A stretch of DNA of 64,000 bases from Thiomicrorhabdus sp965603495 (GTDB taxonomy: Bacteria; Pseudomonadota; Gammaproteobacteria; Thiomicrospirales; Thiomicrospiraceae): contig CBFDDF010000001.1 in the NCBI GenBank assembly GCA_965603495.1, positions 310,001-374,000 of the forward strand, in the 5' to 3' direction. Positions 62,035 through 64,000 of this stretch are shown piece after piece. Under the pieces are notes generated by a model that did no database searches, had not been told where the DNA came from, and saw only the letters and a program-made list of their open reading frames with translations. The stretch's first letter is position 1, and every line of letters starts with the position of its first letter. The position numbers were made by a program, and so were the translations under genes.

Positions 62035-63294
62035 ATGCTTTCTACTATTAAAGCACGTTCCAAAAGCGTGCTCATTCCTGTCCTCATTCTTGTGGTTGCA
62101 ATTGCGTTATTTCTCTATTTTGCAAAGACCAAGCCTGTACAAGCCCCGGTGCAGGTCAAAGAGAAGGTATGGATGGTTGAAACGATTCCTGCGATGTTTG
62201 AAAGCTTATCCCCTATACAGACTTTGTACGGCAAGGTTGAGTCATTCTCAATGGTTAGCGCCGCCGCACCTATTTCGGGTGTGATTGAAAGCGTTTGGGT
62301 TAAGGAAGGGCAGTCAGTTAAGGCGGGGGATGCTCTGGTCAGTATAAATGTCTCAGATTTAGAGATTCCTTTGCAGCAAGCTAAGGCAGATGTTGCAGAT
62401 GCTTCTGCACAGGTGCGTTTACAAAGATTGGCTTATAAAGCCAATCAGCAACGCTTGCTGTATGAACAAAAGGTATTAGAGCTCAAGAAGGTCAAGCTAG
62501 AACGTACGCAACAATTGATTGCCAAAGACTTGGCCTCGCTTACCGATTTAGATACGGTGAGAGAAGCCTTGGTTAAGCAAGAGTACGTTGTGGTAGGCGC
62601 TCAATTAGCGGTTGAAGAAAATCAGCTTAAAGCGGCACAGAATGAGGCGCGCTTGGCGAAAGCCAAGGCAACTTTGGCACAGGCGACTCTAAACAAACAA
62701 CGCGGTCAGTTGGTTGCCCCGTATGATGCGCGGATTGCAAAAGTGTCGGTCAGTGAAGGCTCTCGTGTGAATGCCGGTGTGAGCATGCTGAGTTTTTATG
62801 GGATGTCGTCGTTGGAGTTGCGCGCGAAATTACCGGTCATGGTATCACCTAATGTACAGCAAGCATTAGATTCGAATATTACTTTACAGGCATTCTATAC
62901 CCAAAATAATGGAGCTCTAGGTCAACAGTCTATTCCGTTAAATTTAACGAGATTGGCGGGGGAGTCGACTACAAGCGGTATTGATGCCTTTTTTAGTTTA
63001 CCGCCAACTCTCAAAAATGCTCGACCTGGTGATTTGATGGAAGTGAGTCTGCAAGGCGTGCCTGTTGATGCCGTGGTTGCGATCCCTTATAGTGCGCTTT
63101 ATGGCCAAAACCAAGTCTATATTATTCAAGATGGTCGTTTATTATCTCAGCAGGTTAAGGTGGTGGGTGATGTGCTGCGTGATGATAAGCTTTGGGCGTT
63201 AATTTTGCCTGAGTTTGCCGCTAAGACCAAAATCAATGTTACTCATTTGCCGAATGCTGTTTCCGGTCTGAAAGTGTCTGAAGGTGTTCAATGA
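62035..63294 (+). CDS. RND efflux periplasmic adaptor (MFP)
   Basis: This 419-residue membrane fusion protein carries substrate from an RND pump to an outer-membrane channel. The ATG at 62035 has AAGGG ten bases upstream; a TTG just before is the only alternative. One N-terminal transmembrane segment (about 13-32) is followed by a lipoyl half-motif (SGVIESVWVKEGQSVKAGDAL), a coiled-coil hairpin (about 115-220), the second half-motif (APYDARIAKVSVSEGSRV), and a barrel and membrane-proximal domain. It overlaps the pump gene by four bases (ATGA). Confidence 0.92.
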   Translation: MLSTIKARSKSVLIPVLILVVAIALFLYFAKTKPVQAPVQVKEKVWMVETIPAMFESLSPIQTLYGKVESFSMVSAAAPISGVIESVWVKEGQSVKAGDALVSINVSDLEIPLQQAKADVADASAQVRLQRLAYKANQQRLLYEQKVLELKKVKLERTQQLIAKDLASLTDLDTVREALVKQEYVVVGAQLAVEENQLKAAQNEARLAKAKATLAQATLNKQRGQLVAPYDARIAKVSVSEGSRVNAGVSMLSFYGMSSLELRAKLPVMVSPNVQQALDSNITLQAFYTQNNGALGQQSIPLNLTRLAGESTTSGIDAFFSLPPTLKNARPGDLMEVSLQGVPVDAVVAIPYSALYGQNQVYIIQDGRLLSQQVKVVGDVLRDDKLWALILPEFAAKTKINVTHLPNAVSGLKVSEGVQ

Positions 63295-64000
63295 GTATCT
63301 CTGAATCTAACGGCGCTGCGTCAGGTGGTAATGAAGCATTAAGGCGTGATGAAAATCAGGATTTTCAAATTGAAGATCAAGATTATGAAATCAAGGAACG
63401 CAATTTTAAATCACACGGCATGATTGGCTTATTCGCCCGTCATAAAGTGGCACCTAACTTGTTGATGATTATTATGTTGTTAGCCGGTCTGGTCGCTCTA
63501 ATGAAGTTGAATGTACAGTTCTTTCCAAGTTTTGAACTAGATTATGCTTCCGTTCGAGTGGTTTGGCCGGGTGCAAATGGTGAGGATGTAGAGCGGAGCA
63601 TTACCGAGCCAGTTGAAAGGGTTTTGCGTAATTTAGATAGTTTGGATGAAATGACCTCCACTTCATCACTGGGTATCGCTGTGATTACCTTGAAGTTCAA
63701 GGAAGGCGTGAATATGATTGAGGCGGTCGATCAAATCAATCAGCGCATCAATGAATTGCGCAATTTGCCGCAGGATGCGGAAAAACCGGTGGTAGAGCGG
63801 ATTGTTCGTTACGAATCTATTGCGCGTGTATTGTTAGTGAGTGAACAGGGTGACTTGGCGGAACTGCGACCGATGGTGCGCGAGTTTGAACGAGATTTAC
63901 TCAATCGCGGCATTGATAAAATCAGTTTTACCGGTCTGCCTGCTGAAGAGATGGCGGTAGAACTGTCCCAAGAAAAGCTTGAACAGTTTAATCTTTCGTT
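63291..64000 (+). CDS. RND efflux pump inner-membrane subunit (partial, cut by right edge)
   Basis: The ATG at 63291 overlaps the adaptor's TGA. The frame is open to the window end, giving 236 residues of a family usually longer than 1000. A charged cytoplasmic N-terminus of about 45 residues, rich in acid residues and longer than usual, precedes the first transmembrane helix (about 58-78: NLLMIIMLLAGLVALMKL). Porter-domain features then follow: NVQFFPSFELDYASVRVVWPGA, EDVERSITEPVE, and GVNMIEAVDQINQRI. It resembles HAE-type or MdtBC-like pumps; the substrate is unknown. Confidence 0.9.
   Translation, partial: MSISESNGAASGGNEALRRDENQDFQIEDQDYEIKERNFKSHGMIGLFARHKVAPNLLMIIMLLAGLVALMKLNVQFFPSFELDYASVRVVWPGANGEDVERSITEPVERVLRNLDSLDEMTSTSSLGIAVITLKFKEGVNMIEAVDQINQRINELRNLPQDAEKPVVERIVRYESIARVLLVSEQGDLAELRPMVREFERDLLNRGIDKISFTGLPAEEMAVELSQEKLEQFNLS

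Noticed and set aside
1..64000. CRISPR arrays, tRNA or rRNA genes, insertion sequences, phage genes
   Set aside because: I saw no spaced direct repeats, no cloverleaf-like sequence, no transposase or integrase, and no phage structural gene. The interspersed palindrome is too widely scattered for CRISPR and carries no transposase.

Overview
The window comes from a chromosome of a Gram-negative gammaproteobacterium. Gene order and products such as def-fmt-rsmB-DUF4390-ntrYX-trkAH, argS-SPOR, a Lap-type adhesin secretion locus, truD, cca and YcgL all fit that class. The AT-leaning composition, the many c-di-GMP and sensory genes, and the mixture of aerobic and redox genes are compatible with a free-living marine chemolithotroph such as the Thiomicrospira/Hydrogenovibrio/Thiomicrorhabdus group. 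That placement is inference and no rRNA gene is present to test it.

Layout. 1-9651 (minus strand) is one long gene string, def-fmt-rsmB-DUF4390-ntrY-ntrX-trkA-trkH, with trkH cut by the left edge. Divergent from it are dprA, a REC-HATPase regulator on the opposite strand, topA, argS and a SPOR protein. A diguanylate cyclase, ubiK, comM and a TauE/SafE membrane protein follow. 21.4-31.0 kb (minus) is a complete Lap-type module: OmpA/TSP3 protein, LapG protease, LapD c-di-GMP receptor, LapB/LapC/LapE type I secretion system, and a CsgD-like regulator. The giant adhesin it should serve is not in the window. 31-38 kb holds an iron alcohol dehydrogenase, rep, an RsmC-like methyltransferase, a Tim44-domain protein, a lipoprotein and truD.

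38.3-41.3 kb is a decayed stretch: an aer-type chemoreceptor with a frameshift in its PAS domain, followed by a degenerate internal fragment of truD. A hybrid histidine kinase, hisI and an exonuclease come next. 46.2-49.5 kb (minus) is a candidate membrane-lipid cassette: a BtaA-like (DUF3419) transferase, a GNAT-fold protein and an LpxH/PlcP-like phosphoesterase. Further right are glycerate kinase, a thioredoxin-fold protein, a second cyclase, the DUF6502-DUF5666 pair, a decayed 3' copy of the PuuD-like gene, a PilZ-HDOD protein, the intact PuuD-like gene with an FNR-type box, Mn-type superoxide dismutase, YcgL, an NDUFA9-like protein, cca and the start of an RND efflux operon running off the right edge.

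The strongest unexplained signal is the 12-base palindrome ACCAGGCCTGGT. It occurs 12 times exactly, plus at least seven times with one mismatch. About 0.004 copies would be expected by chance. Copies sit mostly at 3' ends and in terminators, but also inside genes in all three reading frames. Other points of interest are the leaderless DUF6502 promoter whose -10 box lies inside an inverted repeat, two decayed partial duplicates lying a few kb from their intact parents, an NtrX without GAFTGA, and the lipid cassette.
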